Shown in pieces: positions 53,409 to 64,000 of a DNA stretch of 64,000 nucleotides. The stretch is from NCBI GenBank assembly GCA_009733575.1, contig ML769467.1, positions 1 to 64,000 on the forward strand. The letters run 5' to 3'. The DNA comes from Gymnopus androsaceus JB14 (taxonomy: Eukaryota; Basidiomycota; Agaricomycetes; Agaricales; Omphalotaceae). The translations under genes and the position numbers were made by a program. The first letter of the stretch is position 1. Every line of letters begins with the position of its first letter. The notes below the pieces were generated by a model, which was not told where the DNA came from, did no database searches, and saw only the letters and a program-made list of their open reading frames with translations.

Positions 53409-54589
53409 ATGGCCATCGACGAATACAGTCTCAATCACCCTGATAATCACCATCGCAAAAGATATGCTCGGATACTTCCTCTGGAATCTTCAGATCCCAA
53501 ATTTGCCCAAGGTGTGCTCACATAGCCCTCCCCTGCTGCCGACACGATGATATTTACGCGTCTGTAGTCGAAAAACTATTTTTGAAGGGCTGGTGTCATC
53601 CAAATAAACCCAAGCAGGATATTCGTGCAGTATTCAAGGTCCTTTCCTCTGATGAGAGCCTTGAACTATATACGAATTACAAGTGAGCTGTGTATTTTTT
53701 CTATGTAAGACTTTATGTACTGACTGTCTCCGTTGTGAAGATCACAAGTTCAAGCATTCAACCTCCTTTCTAGATTCAAGAAGGGAGCCAACGAGCAGCT
53801 GTATTTCCATGGCACTCGACGCTCGTGTGCACTCGGACAGGATAGCAATAAAGTGCTCCTATGCAATTCACCGGAATGTGTGTTGTGTAGTATCATTCGA
53901 GGATCTTTTGATGTTGGAAAATGCGGCAAGTCTTTACAAAGGAGCTCTATATTTGATTCGTATCTTACCACTGGTTAACAGGGAACGCACATTCGTTTAA
54001 AAGGTACGTGGATCGTTTACGCTAAGGTTTCTCTTATGGTGACATTTGCTCAGATTCGGTACCGGAATCTACACGACGGCTTGTTCATCCAGTAGGCACA
54101 TTTGTTCTCCATTAATTAGCAAGTTACTGACTTTCTCCGAAGAAGCAGATGACTACTATTCTGTCGGACAATCAAGACAGCAGTATGCTGGCTCAAAAAC
54201 CGCATCTCGTAACAGCAGAGTGTTACTGCTCAATCGGGTCGTAGTGGGCAGGCCTCACAATCGCCGCCACAATGCAACTCACATGAACCAGCCACCTTCG
54301 GGCCATCACTCGGTATGTCTACAGATCGTCTTGCTCTTTAATTTGGTCGAAGGATCTGCTAATTGATTTGTATAAATAGGTCGTAGGCCTTCCCGGAGTC
54401 GACCTCAACTACGAGGAGACCGTGGTTTATCGCAACGATGCCATTCGTCCGGCGTATCTGGTCGTGTATGAACCTCGGCTGGAGCAGAAAAAGCAGGGTT
54501 TATTTCCAAACTCACATGACTCCCAGAAATCCGTACGGAGTTACTCGAAAGTGTTCTCGGCCTTGTTCAAAACACCGCTAGCTGTTTAA
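53409..54589 (+). CDS. PARP-like ADP-ribosyltransferase, catalytic domain only (ART-i)
   Basis: About 270 residues, seven exons, starting at 53409 (MAIDEYSLNHPDNHHRKRYA). Motifs in order: FKVLSSDESLELYTNYKFKK; NEQLYFHGTRRSCALG (catalytic His in HG); CNSPECVLCSIIRGSFDV (Cys pair); FKRFGTGIYTTACSSKADDY (catalytic Tyr region, as GxGIYxx..SKA.(D)Y in PARPs); RVLLLNRVVVGRPH (core strand); GVDLNYEETVVYRNDAIRPA (the E of ETVVY matches the catalytic Glu of PARPs); end LVVYEPRLE and a Lys/Ser tail, stop 54587-54589. One intron is GC-AG (GCAAGT at about 53924 to AACAG at about 53982), needed to keep frame. H-Y-E complete, so poly- or mono-ADP-ribosyl transfer from NAD is plausible. Target unknown. Confidence 0.78.
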
Positions 54590-55249
54590 GCTCTTGCTTG
54601 CAAACGACTTTTCTAACTTATGGATATTTCCTGTTAACTTTATCTATATTTAATATTCCGCGTATTTATTCATATGTGGAGTGCTAGAACCTGCTCTTCT
54701 TTGTATACGCTCGTTCCTCACTTACTGATCATCCTTTCTGTTTAAGGTAAATCTTCAATGTCTAGTAGATCAATATACTCGCGAGGAACGTGTAGCGATC
54801 GTAGCTCCGGAATTTTCTTGGGGTTACCAGACTTAATTCTTCGCCAGGATAGTACTACTCCCAGTCCCTCTACGACTTGAATTTTACTTTCGACTGGTGT
54901 TACCACCAAAGACCCATCAGGACGTTACTAGTAGGTCAATTGAAGGATGTAAGTACCGACGATTTAACATAATTAAGGATTACAGTATAAAGCCATCTTG
55001 GTCTCGTATGCCCTCCACGCCCTTTTCGCGTTTTATACGAGCGTTCACCGCGCATCCAGGTTTCCCATGTATCCCTGCTATCCCTGGCTAAACGCGTTTA
55101 ACGAGTGTTTAATGTATAGTCAGATTTAAATATCATCCTCAGCACTCAACTTTGCACTCCCACCGACTATCAGCTCGAACTTTCTCCACCTCACCAACGC
55201 CAAGACTAGCAGGTATAGCCAGGCATATTTCAGCATTAAAACTACAGTC
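54590..55249. other. intergenic
   Basis: No gene supported. It serves as the 3' flank of ART-i and upstream region of ART-ii; CTCACCAACGCC-type pyrimidine-rich sequence precedes the ART-ii start. Confidence 0.4.
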
Positions 55250-57072
55250 ATGGCTGCTTCCGTTGCATCTCACATCCCATTTGCACTCTCCCTACTACAT
55301 TATCCCGGACGAACCAAATCCCAGCCGACGACAAAGGTTAATACTACTCCTTCCGCTCCAGCACCTACAGCTACTACGCTTTCCATTGCCCTCCCCGGAT
55401 CTGGATCCGGAGGTAGCGGGAGTAATGGGAGCCAGGCCAATAGTCAGACAGCATCAAAGCAAGGACCAGGACCAGGAACCACACCTCCGGCGAGCTCAAG
55501 TGGCTCCTCTCTATGCGAGGTCATCCTACCGTGATTTATGATTTTCTAAATGCTAACTTGGAGGATGGGATTAGCATTGTCACATGAAACCCAAGTACAT
55601 CGACGGAGTTACAACACATTCGTATTGTTCCAAAAGCTGTGCTTCAAATGCAAAAGTAAACGGAAGCCAAAAAGCGTTTAGTGGACATCATAATAGCGGT
55701 TCCCTAACTCCTGGAACTTGTGATGTATGCATGTGCCTATCTACTCGTCTCTCTTTGCCTGATACTCGCGATTTCATAGTTCTGCCACAATCGACCCAGG
55801 TTTTCGGGACACCCTTTCTGCAGCAAAGCTTGCGCTAAGAATGCTATCTCGAGCACGCATCCTGGCGGAAACCCAAAAGGTAGATCTAAAGTTACACTGA
55901 TTGATTCTGTCGAAATCTTAAACAAAGCATCAGGGACTTGTCAAGCGCCTGGATGTTCGAAACCAACTCATGTTAACAAAGACGGGATGTGTGGAGACTA
56001 TTGCTCGTTATCCCACAAGACGTATGTTAAGTTCAACTGCATTACTTGAACTGATTTTTATACTATCGCAGGTTCGGAGAGACACTATGCCTCATGTGTC
56101 TAACAAACGCCAGGCAGAGTAATTCGCACTTTTGCGGCAAGGCATGCGCAGACAATGCAGAGATGAAAGGGCCAATGATATTGGAAGTACCTGCAGGACA
56201 TGATACTTTCAAGAATGGTGAGATATGATGGACCTGCTTGACCTCTTCCCTCCCTAAATGCATGTTAGTTTCGGATCAATTCAAGGCTTCTTGGCGGCAT
56301 CCTGGACAATGTCCTTCAGTAAAGCGTGTATACAAGATCGTCTCTCCGCAAACATCTCTCGCAGCGTACAATACATACAAAGCCGCCGTTGAAGCACGAG
56401 GACAATTTATCCCCGCTGGTCGGAGTGCAGGAAACGAAAATCGACGATGGCACGGTACGAAGCGCGAGTGCCATCTCGGTGACAAGGGACAGACACAGTT
56501 TTGTGACTCAAAGACCTGCTCGTTGTGCTGTATTGTGAAGACGTCGTTTGATTTGAGCCTCTTTGGGAAAAAAACCGGGTGGGGAAGGTATGGTTTATTT
56601 TCTACTACCTTGGCGTTTCCCGTCACTTACTAAAGAATATAGGTTTGGTAAGGGGATTTATACATCGTCGACCTCATCCAAGTAAGGTTTGTCAAATTTA
56701 CTTCCCCTAAAATTCTACAATGCTTCGAATAGGTCAAACGACTACTCGCACAATGAATGCCGCTGCTCGCTCAAAGCGATCCTGTTGAACAGGGTCGTAG
56801 GTAAGGCTTGTCAAATTTACTTCCCTTGATATTCTAAAATGCCTCGAGTTGGGAAAGGATGCAAGCTTTTACAAGATAACGTATCGCTCACTGCACCTCC
56901 TCGAGGATACGATTCGGTGTGTTCTTTACCATGCATTATGGATCTTTTGGAAAATAAACTAATGATTTTACAGGTACTCGCAGAAAAAGGTGGAAGCTTG
57001 AACTACGATGAGTTGGTTGTCTACACTAATGATGCTATTCGACCGTCTTTTCTCGTTATGTACGAAGCATAG
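55250..57072 (+). CDS. PARP-like ADP-ribosyltransferase with four zinc knuckles (ART-ii)
   Basis: About 450 residues, ten exons. Start at 55250 (MAASVASHIPFALSLLHYPG) and a Ser/Gly/Pro-rich linker. Then four Cys-rich units: LCEHCHMKPKY..SYCSKSCA; TCDFCHNRPRFSGHPFCSKA; TCQAPGCSKPTH..CGDYCS; ETLCLMCLTNA..HFCGKACA. The catalytic domain follows: RVYKIVSPQTSLAAYNTYKA, NENRRWHGTKRECHLGDKGQ (His), TCSLCCIVKTSFDLSLFG, GRFGKGIYTSSTSSKSNDYS (Tyr), AILLNRVVVGKGCK, PPRGYDSVLAEKGGSLNYDE with LVVYTNDAIRPSFLVMYEA (Glu of ELVVY), stop at 57070-57072. The H-Y-E set is complete. The knuckles probably bind nucleic acid or protein. Same family as ART-i, which lacks the knuckles. Confidence 0.8.
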
Positions 57073-57669
57073 TTGTTAACGATGGCGTTGTCAGCATGTA
57101 GGTGCTTTTGTTGCTTCTATTTAACTTCTGTAATACATTGAAATCCTTTAAGTAACATAAGTGGCTAGTCTTGGGTCAGTCTATTTTGAATAAGAGCATC
57201 AAGGTCCCCGGTTTACATTGCAAAGAAGCTGAATCGAAGCAAAAACAGACTTTTTTGAGCAAAAGGTTTGTCTCACAACCATTCGAGTTGGGTTTTTCCA
57301 CTGCCGGTTTCATGAAAACTACGACCAACTCTCTTATGTGTATGAGGTCTTCCGGGTGGGATATTATTTTTCATAGCTATGTAGACTTTCAATAAAATTT
57401 GCGCTTGCCTGGGTTTGAACCTGATAGAATTCGCTCAAACCTCTTCGCCTAGAGTAACCCAAGTATGAAATAAGTAAAGTTGTTCCAAAGGTGATTCAAA
57501 AAAAAAAGAAACAGGACTTTGATTGATGTCGTTAATTAATTATAAGTTCATAATTCCAGCTTTGACCTATCAAATACAGTATATAATTTATATATCAAAT
57601 ACAAGTTATACATACAAACCCAATTCTCCATAGGACTGCGTTGGGGTCCTTCTTACTTCCCTCCTTCTT
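57073..57669. other. intergenic, decayed sequence
   Basis: Short frames without domains. A tRNA-like B-box (GGTTCAAACC on the minus strand near 57410) has no matching acceptor stem, so no tRNA is called. Confidence 0.4.
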
Positions 57670-57900
57670 GGCTGTCTTTGCTACCTTCCGAAATATCGGC
57701 AATATGCTTCGTACGCCGACGGTGTTCCTCCGACTCTATACGTTATCTGGGCAGTTTCACTTGAATCGGCAGGAGACGTTGTGGTATTCCGGTTATTCGA
57801 AACCGACTTCGGAATGATTTTGAAGCGCATGCTGGACATGAGTCTGGCATATGATCTAGTTCGAAAGACATAATTGCGTTGGAGAATCTGTGTACCAACT
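57670..57900 (-). pseudogene. duplicated N-terminus of the NADAR gene
   Basis: FRTRSYARLMSSMRFKIIPK, then NNRNTTTSPADSSETAQITY and a stop after CRYFGR, matching FEAGSYARLMSSM and the Ser/Thr/Pro linker of the real gene (52560-52810) with frame damage. The whole NADAR domain is absent. Together with ART-iii it shows that the divergent pair was duplicated as a unit. Confidence 0.8.
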
Positions 57901-58381
57901 CGACTCGAATTCCGAGTCACGATTGCCAATGGCTTTGTAAATCGAACATAAAATGAGGAAAGTCGCATCCTGATAGTCTCCCGTAGCATCCCGATGCACG
58001 ATGAGGGATGGCTTGTACTTTTCGCGTGTTTGATACATATATATGTAGCTCGGCGAGACAGAGAGATCATACTACGCAAGCTTAGGGGTCATGGCTCTTC
58101 GGCTCGTCATGGTCATCTGCGCAGCTTGAAGTTAGCGAAATCTTCAAGAAAACAACCTTCAGATGTGTATCGTATGTCTTTGTAAAGTTTTATCCTGCGC
58201 TGTGTACAAGTGTTTCGTCGCGTCTCCTGCATTTCTGAGATGTTCTGTTTAAATAATGAACTAAACGCCGCGTCGTGTACATGTTTCTCGTAAAGTTCTC
58301 TATGCGCAAACGTAAGATACAATGTTGACAGTACGAGGTGTGTAATCTTCGCCATATCTACTTTCTCCTCGCGATACTAAT

Positions 58382-59009
58382 GTGGAAGGGCTGCTCGCCA
58401 GGTAGAACTCCCCGTACTTCCATCCCTTATCGGACACTTAAATTCCCGAGTCCCGGATTCACTTCCATTGCTTCCTTATTATTCGGTTCGTGATAATTAC
58501 ATACAAAAATCACTCTATTCTTTTATTCATTCTTTTACTTACAACTGATACAGTTTTGGAGGAGAGGACAATGTACTAGGCCTATTCCCAGCGTGTCTTT
58601 CACACAGGAAGCACGGTCGAGGCATAAGTATATGCGCCTTTATTTCGCTGGACCAGCTCTCTCATGCTAGGGTTTACGCCCCACAGCATTGCATAGAACT
58701 TAGAACTACCGATTAAAATTGCTATCCGGTTCCGTTTTAATACACTCTTTGGAGTACTTATAAAGGACTTTGCATGCGTTCGTCCTGTACCGAACTACCA
58801 GCAAGTGGAAAGCTCACCGTAGCTGCAGGGCTCGTCATCGTATCGACAAACCTCTTTAGCCAGCCTCAATACCTCCAAAAAAAACCCTCCTCTTGGTCTA
58901 ACCGTCTAGGTGTCTATAAACACCTTTGAACATCTCACTTTACCCCTCGACGCGTTTCTCTTGGCATGACTCAGTTCCCCAGTGAACCTGACTCCTCTTC
59001 TACACTAAT
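58382..59009. mobile_element. insertion of about 628 bp in the second pair, origin unknown
   Basis: Copy one reads GATACTAATAATGGCC across the ART start. Copy two reads GATACTAAT, then about 620 bp of unrelated sequence, then CACTAATAACGGCC. ACTAAT is thus present on both sides of the insert, a possible 6-bp target duplication. No TIRs were recognised at the edges. The insert supplies an ATG at 58966 in frame with the ART remnant, where the original ATG has become ACG. Confidence 0.5.
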
Positions 59010-60054
59010 AACGGCCATTGACGGATTCAGTCTCAATCACCCTGAAAATCACCATCGCAAAAGATATGCCCGGATACTTCCTCTAGAATCTTCCGATCCC
59101 AAATTTGCCCAAGGTATGCTCACATAGCCCTCGCTGCTCCCGACACAATGATATTTACGCGTCTGTAGTCGAAAAACTATTTTTGAAGGGCTGGCGTCAT
59201 CCAAATAAACCCAAGCATGAAATTCGTGCAGTATTCAAGATCCTTTCCTCTGATGAGAGTCTTGAACTGTATACGAATTACAAGTGAGTCGATATATATA
59301 TTTTCTATATAACACTTTTTGTACTGACTGTCTTCGTTGTGAAGATCACAAGTCCAAGCATTCAACCTCCTTTCTAGATTCAAGAAGGGAGCCAACGAGC
59401 AGCTGTATTTCCATGGTACTCGACGCTCGTGTACACTCGGAGAAGGATAGCAATAAAGTGCTCTTATGCAATTCACCGGAATGTGCGTTGTGTAATATCA
59501 TTCGAGGATCTTTTGATGTTGGAAAATGCGGCAAGTCTTTACAAAGGAGCTCTATATTTGATTCGTATCTTACCACTGGTTAACAGGGAGCGCACATTCG
59601 TTTCAAAAGGTACGTAGATCGTTTCCGCTAAGGCTTCTCTTATGGTGACATTTGCTCAGATTCGGTACCGGAATCTACACGACGGCTTGTTCATCCAGTA
59701 GGCACATTCATTCTCCGATTAATTAGCAAGTTACTAACTTTTCTCCGAAGAGGCACGATGGTTATGGCTCAAAATACGTGTCTCGTAACACTACGCGAGT
59801 GCTACTGCTCAATCGGGTCGTAGTGGGCAGGCCTCACAATCGCCGCCACAATGCAACTTACGTGAACCAGCCACCTGCGGGTTATCACTCAGCACGTCTA
59901 CTGTCCTGCTCTCTGGTCGAAGGATCCACTAATTGATTTGTATAAATAGGTCATAGGCCTTCCCGGAGTCGACCTCAACTACGAGGAGACTGTGGTTTAT
60001 CGCAACGATGCCATTCGTCCTGCGTATCTAGTCGTGTACGGACCTCAGCTGTAG
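58966..60054 (+). pseudogene. decayed second copy of the catalytic-only ART (ART-iii)
   Basis: Closely similar to ART-i over 59010-60054, including the 55-nt first intron and the GC-AG intron. The start ATG has changed to ACG (an upstream ATG at 58966 lies in the inserted sequence). One extra base (TTTCAAAAG against TTTAAAAG near 59605) throws the FGTGIY segment out of frame. The KADDYY-VGQSRQQY segment is largely deleted near 59755. The C-terminus (GVDLNYEETVVYRNDAIRPA) is kept but ends early at GPQL, TAG 60052-60054. It lacks an uninterrupted H-Y-E domain. Confidence 0.75.
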
Positions 60055-60720
60055 CAGAAAAAGCAGGCTTTTTTCCCGAACTCAAACGACTCCAAGAAAT
60101 CCACACGGAGCTTAGTACTCGAAATTGTACATGACTGGGTTGTTTGCAACTGTTTCTAACTTGTCAACAATTTTATGTTAAGCGACCCAATCTATTCAAC
60201 TATGTATGACCGGAAAATTTCAAACTCGGAATCGCTTTTTTAAAACTGAGCCTTGTTATGATACAATAGACCAAGGATAGACCAGCACTAATTGGTGTCC
60301 AGTTCAAACATGCTAGGTGTTTTCTTAATTAAATTATTCATATCGCATTGAGTTACAGTACACTTCCAATTCCTTCAAAATTATGCTCAGCTTCTCCAGA
60401 AGATATGTGCACACAACCTCAACACCATAATGCATGCACACATTCCAATAGTGTCACGAAATAACTTAGAATATGCTTAGGTGGCCCACTAATAGGTACC
60501 CAATAGTAATGGATGTTGCTGGTGGAAACGACACTGGTCAGTCTACGAGAAAGCGATCACGGTTAATAAATAAGGCTGCATAATCACAGAATTTTACAGA
60601 GTATGTATAGTCCACTTTGATGAGTCGATACTTTAATAGATAGTTTGTTACAGAGACAACATTACAGCGCTGTAAACGTCCTTCGTTCCTTCCTTCATGA
60701 AAAAAGTCCATGCTCATACA
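60055..60720. other. intergenic, nothing recognised
   Basis: AT-rich region between converging ART-iii and the LKR/SDH gene. No frame, repeat or RNA signal supported. Confidence 0.45.
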
Positions 60721-63700
60721 CTACATCGCCCGGGCTCTCCTCTGTCTCCCGGCAACCAACTTGGCCTCCAGACTACTCCCATCCCCGACCTTAACCCTCC
60801 TCACACCCTCTTTCATACCAATATCAGCCTGCTCCATCCCTTTCAAGACACATTCCCGGATCGATGCATGTCCAGGGCCATGAACACCTCGAATCGGAAT
60901 CGCACTATAAAGGGGTTCTACTGCCCCATCAAGCACCGCCAGAGCCGCAATCGCCACAGGTATACCGACCGAACGCGCCATAGCTGATGAATAGCCAGAG
61001 CCATAGACGACAAGCGAGGACGTGTGAATTTCTTCGTCCTCCGAATCTTCACACTGAAGTGATAACCTCATGCACCAAAACTACCATATCTCTCTCGTTT
61101 TTCCCGTATCGGAGCTTGTGTGCTAGAAGTTTTGCGAATAAGTCAAGAGGGGCGCAGTGGATAGGATCGAGAGCGGGGAGACCCCACCATCGTTGTCCTT
61201 TCTGAATATTCATCTTTGTTCCTGTTCGAGAGTCCAGCAGCCACCCTAGGGCCTTTGCGTGTTCATGGTTGAACTTATACGCGTCGACCTTGTCAGAGTC
61301 ATAGCCAGGGAGTAGTTTCATGTCCACGAATTTGGCAAAGGGAGAGGTTTCGAATAAAACCCTGTCAATCGGGATTTGTGACACCTTCTCATAATAATTT
61401 AACCATGCTTCTTCGAGATTAGCTCCCTTGTCGTCATCATTTGGGTCGGTGGTGTCCAGAAAGTCAAAGTGGATCGACGGAGAGGTTTGCATCATCCCCA
61501 TCTGGTGGAAGAAGGAGAGGAGGGAGGAAAAGCCTTTGTAGCTGGATAAAACGGGAGATAAATGAGGCAAAGTGCAAAGCACAACCAAAATAAATACAAC
61601 GAACCGTAGCGTACCCCTCAACAAGGTCCTCATATCCTGACTTTGTAGCCCATACATATCCGCATACGGCACCGAATTCCTATTTGGTAATCCCTCCAAC
61701 ATCCCAGTCATCGCTTTCAACCTTTCGTCATGCACAACCCCACCACTAAAGTCAACCTCGGGAAGCCGTTTTTCAGTAGCTCCCCACCGGCAGACGTAGA
61801 ATTGGAAGAGGGAGCATCTATGCCGACTCCAGGGACAACAACCTCCTCTCCCCCAAGCCTATATCGCGCGCCATTCAACGCTGCGGTCAACACTCCTCGA
61901 GGGCTCCAACTGAATTTGTACAAGAGGGGCCCAGCGGAGGGGTATCCATGTCTGTCCAAGTCTCCCTGAAGTAAGTCGGGCGCAGGCAACCCTCCACAAA
62001 AGCTCACAAAAGACTTTATTTGCTTCTTTCCTCCGGACTCGGACTTGATGCGCTCCAAAAGAGATATAGCTGAACAGTGGTCAATTCCTGGGTCTAGACC
62101 GATTTCGTTGAGTAGCAGGACGTTTGCTGCGATTGCGCTGTTATATGTGTGAGCAATGTAGTTAGTACTACGAATTAAGAACTCACCGATCATTCAACGC
62201 CCTCATTTCAGGAGAAATATATGACGCCGTGACGAGATGTTTCCCTTCCTCAATGCAGAGCTCGGCGATGCGGACATGGAGCGATACGGGGAGGAGACTA
62301 GAGAGTGAGAGTGAGAACAAGGCAGTTAGTTCAATCGACTGAAGAGACAAGAGTGCCAAAGAACACAAAAACACATACCTAATAACAACGTCAACTCCTC
62401 TAATCATCTCCCTGACCTCTCCTCCTTCATTCCTCTGAGACTCATCTCCAACATCAACTTGTCGGAATTCAATACCCGACTCCGCCTTTGAATTTTCCAT
62501 CTTATAACCCTGAGAGTGCGCCAAGGCTTCCAACTCCCCTCCATCGTTACTCGCTATGAGTAGGTCCACATCAGGCCGTCGACCCATAAATAGCACGGCA
62601 GGCCCAGCGACCATTCCGGAGCCAAGGAGAAGAATTCGTTTTTTCGGAGTACGAGGGGTTGGCGGAATGAGAGATGAGGATGTAGGATTAGTAGCACTGC
62701 CACTAGACATGGATCGTGTCTGTGAAACATGCTGCGAGTTGGACTCATATCCAGACACGAACCCAAAGCCAGGTTTACCAGCGGAGCTCGCATTCGCACT
62801 AGCGTGCGCAAGCAATCCAGCCCTATACGCTTCGACCTTGCCCGCTAAACCTCCATCTTGGACACTAGCGAATCTCCCAAAAAGTTGCCCAGAGGAAGCA
62901 ATCGTCGCTCGATGGAGAGTATCCTCTACTTTCTGAGATACCAAGGCCGGCGAATTGACTGGAGACCGTGCCGACGTGGATATGGGTTCCAAATACCTCC
63001 TAATGAGGCCTTCCAAGTACCCCAACCCAACCAAGCCCTGTGAAAAATGCGTGGACGCGTCAAGGGGAAGGGAAGCAGGGAGGATATCGACGGATTGAAT
63101 CCATAGCTCGTGGGTGTCGACCTTGAGCTTGTAATACGGTTCGCTCAACGTAGTCGCATGCGTGAGGAATTCAAGGCCACCCTATCAATTTTGGTTAGAG
63201 CGAAAAGAAGGAAGAAAGGAAACACTCTACATAAGGATCACAACTAATATCACCTACAACGCCGAATCTCCCTAATCCCATCTGCCGTACCTTTTCTACG
63301 CCAGCTCTCAGCCCCTTATCACTCATCAACCTGGGGAACCCGGGTGCCCACCCAGCTCCGTTGAGAAGGAGGGTGAGGTACGGTGCGATGAGAGTAGGGA
63401 ATGCAGAGTCGTAGGAGGAGGGATTGGCGTAGTAGTGGCTACGGGAGAAAGATTGAGACTTTGGTTCGTCGATCCTCATGAGGTATTCTCCGGGCAATGG
63501 ATTAACCACATATACTTTCTTCAAACTTGCTTCGCCTCCTCTGAAGGTCCGTCGTAGAACGAGATCCTCGAGTTCGTCGACGCGAACCATTTCGACAGGA
63601 AGTTCGTCAAGCATAGATAAGCAACCGCACGCGACGTTCCCTGAGCTGTGAGGCAAGGTTAGATAGGTCGTATAAAGAATCTAGATACTCACCCCGTAAC

Positions 63701-64000
63701 GCCAATAATACACGGTCCCATTTGTTCACCGGTACCAAATTTCTGTATCCTTTCACCAACACTCCTCAAAGCTTTCCGTAACTCTTGCAAGCCCGGCATA
63801 CTCTGAGGCAGCGGCGTGTACAAAAACGGTGTCGCCATGCCAAATTTCTCTAGGTGATACTGACCCAGGGTGTGAAGGGAAAGCAAGGTCCCAGCGAGGC
63901 CGGCGTGAAAACCAAAAGCAAGAGTCCGTTTGCCTTGATCGTCAGTGAGGAGTTCATAGTCAATTAGAGTTGGGAGAAGGGTGTTATCAGGTTTGGATGA
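60721..64000 (-). CDS. bifunctional LKR/SDH (alpha-aminoadipic semialdehyde synthase type), partial
   Basis: The 5' end lies beyond 64000. The N-terminal LKR half shows FLYTPLPQSMPGLQELRKAL, GPCIIGVTGSGNVACGCLSM, LPVEMVRVDELEDLVLRRTF, FPTLIAPYLTLLLNGAGWAP and FGVVGDISCDPYGGLEFLTH, the alanine-dehydrogenase-like lysine-ketoglutarate reductase fold. After a linker the SDH half has KKRILLLGSGMVAGPAVLFM (NAD(P)-binding Rossmann), LLLNEIGLDPGIDHCSAISL, SFCGGLPAPDLLQGDL and SLVVYGSGYSSAMARSVGIP. Read together these interconvert lysine, saccharopine and aminoadipic semialdehyde. The frame changes once between ERDMVVLVHEV and CEDSEDEEIHTSS (about 61050-61070) with no intron that fits well. Stop at 60721-60723. 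Confidence 0.8.

Noticed and set aside
57400..57475. tRNA-like sequence on the minus strand with a GGTTCAAACC B-box and an A-box-like TAGGCGAAGAGG
   Set aside because: The acceptor stem does not pair (CAAGCGC has no matching 5' strand) and the T-stem has a central mismatch. At best a tRNA-derived relic.

Overview
The window is from a filamentous basidiomycete, almost certainly an Agaricomycete. Short introns of about 45-65 nt with GT..AG ends interrupt most genes. The protein families present (a secreted intradiol dioxygenase, DUF6533-type seven-helix proteins, PARP-like enzymes with zinc knuckles, hAT and pogo transposons) are typical of mushroom-forming fungi. I do not name a species.

Layout. 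0.4-9.2 kb holds a secreted dioxygenase, a secreted protein of unknown function, a broken GH76 relic, a repeat-rich stretch with a perfect 32-bp palindrome, and a coiled-coil/cysteine-cluster gene. 9.5-24 kb is a transposon nest. An 11.8-kb hAT-type element (10582-22413) carries a transposase and a second, unrelated divergent gene. It sits inside the RNase H reading frame of a Ty1/copia relic, and a second hAT (14232-18518) sits inside it. The copia LTR is itself split by a small TIR element. 24.5-28.4 kb holds housekeeping genes: a 69-residue protein, proteasome subunit beta-4 (PRE1 type) and a GLE1-like mRNA export factor, the last two sharing a 96-bp divergent promoter. 28.4-46.4 kb is built from repeated copies of one block (GLE1 3' tail, DUF6533 gene, and a gene made of repeated exons), broken by an apparently intact pogo-like DDE transposon and several MITE-like elements. 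46.6-51.4 kb holds conserved but mostly uncharacterised genes.

51.9-60.1 kb is the most interesting part. A NADAR-domain gene (NAD/ADP-ribose-linked N-glycosidase superfamily) is divergently paired with a PARP-like ADP-ribosyltransferase (ART) that keeps the H-Y-E residues. A second ART, with four N-terminal zinc knuckles, follows. Beyond it lies a decayed second copy of the same divergent NADAR/ART pair. This suggests a fungal ADP-ribose writer/eraser locus that was duplicated as a unit. The right edge is a large LKR/SDH-type bifunctional lysine-metabolism gene that runs out of the window.

Caveat. Several otherwise conserved genes show single-base frame changes (about 49.5, 49.0, 48.8 and 61.06 kb). 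These could be assembly indels, so pseudogene calls that rest on one frameshift are provisional. Splice sites were placed by eye.
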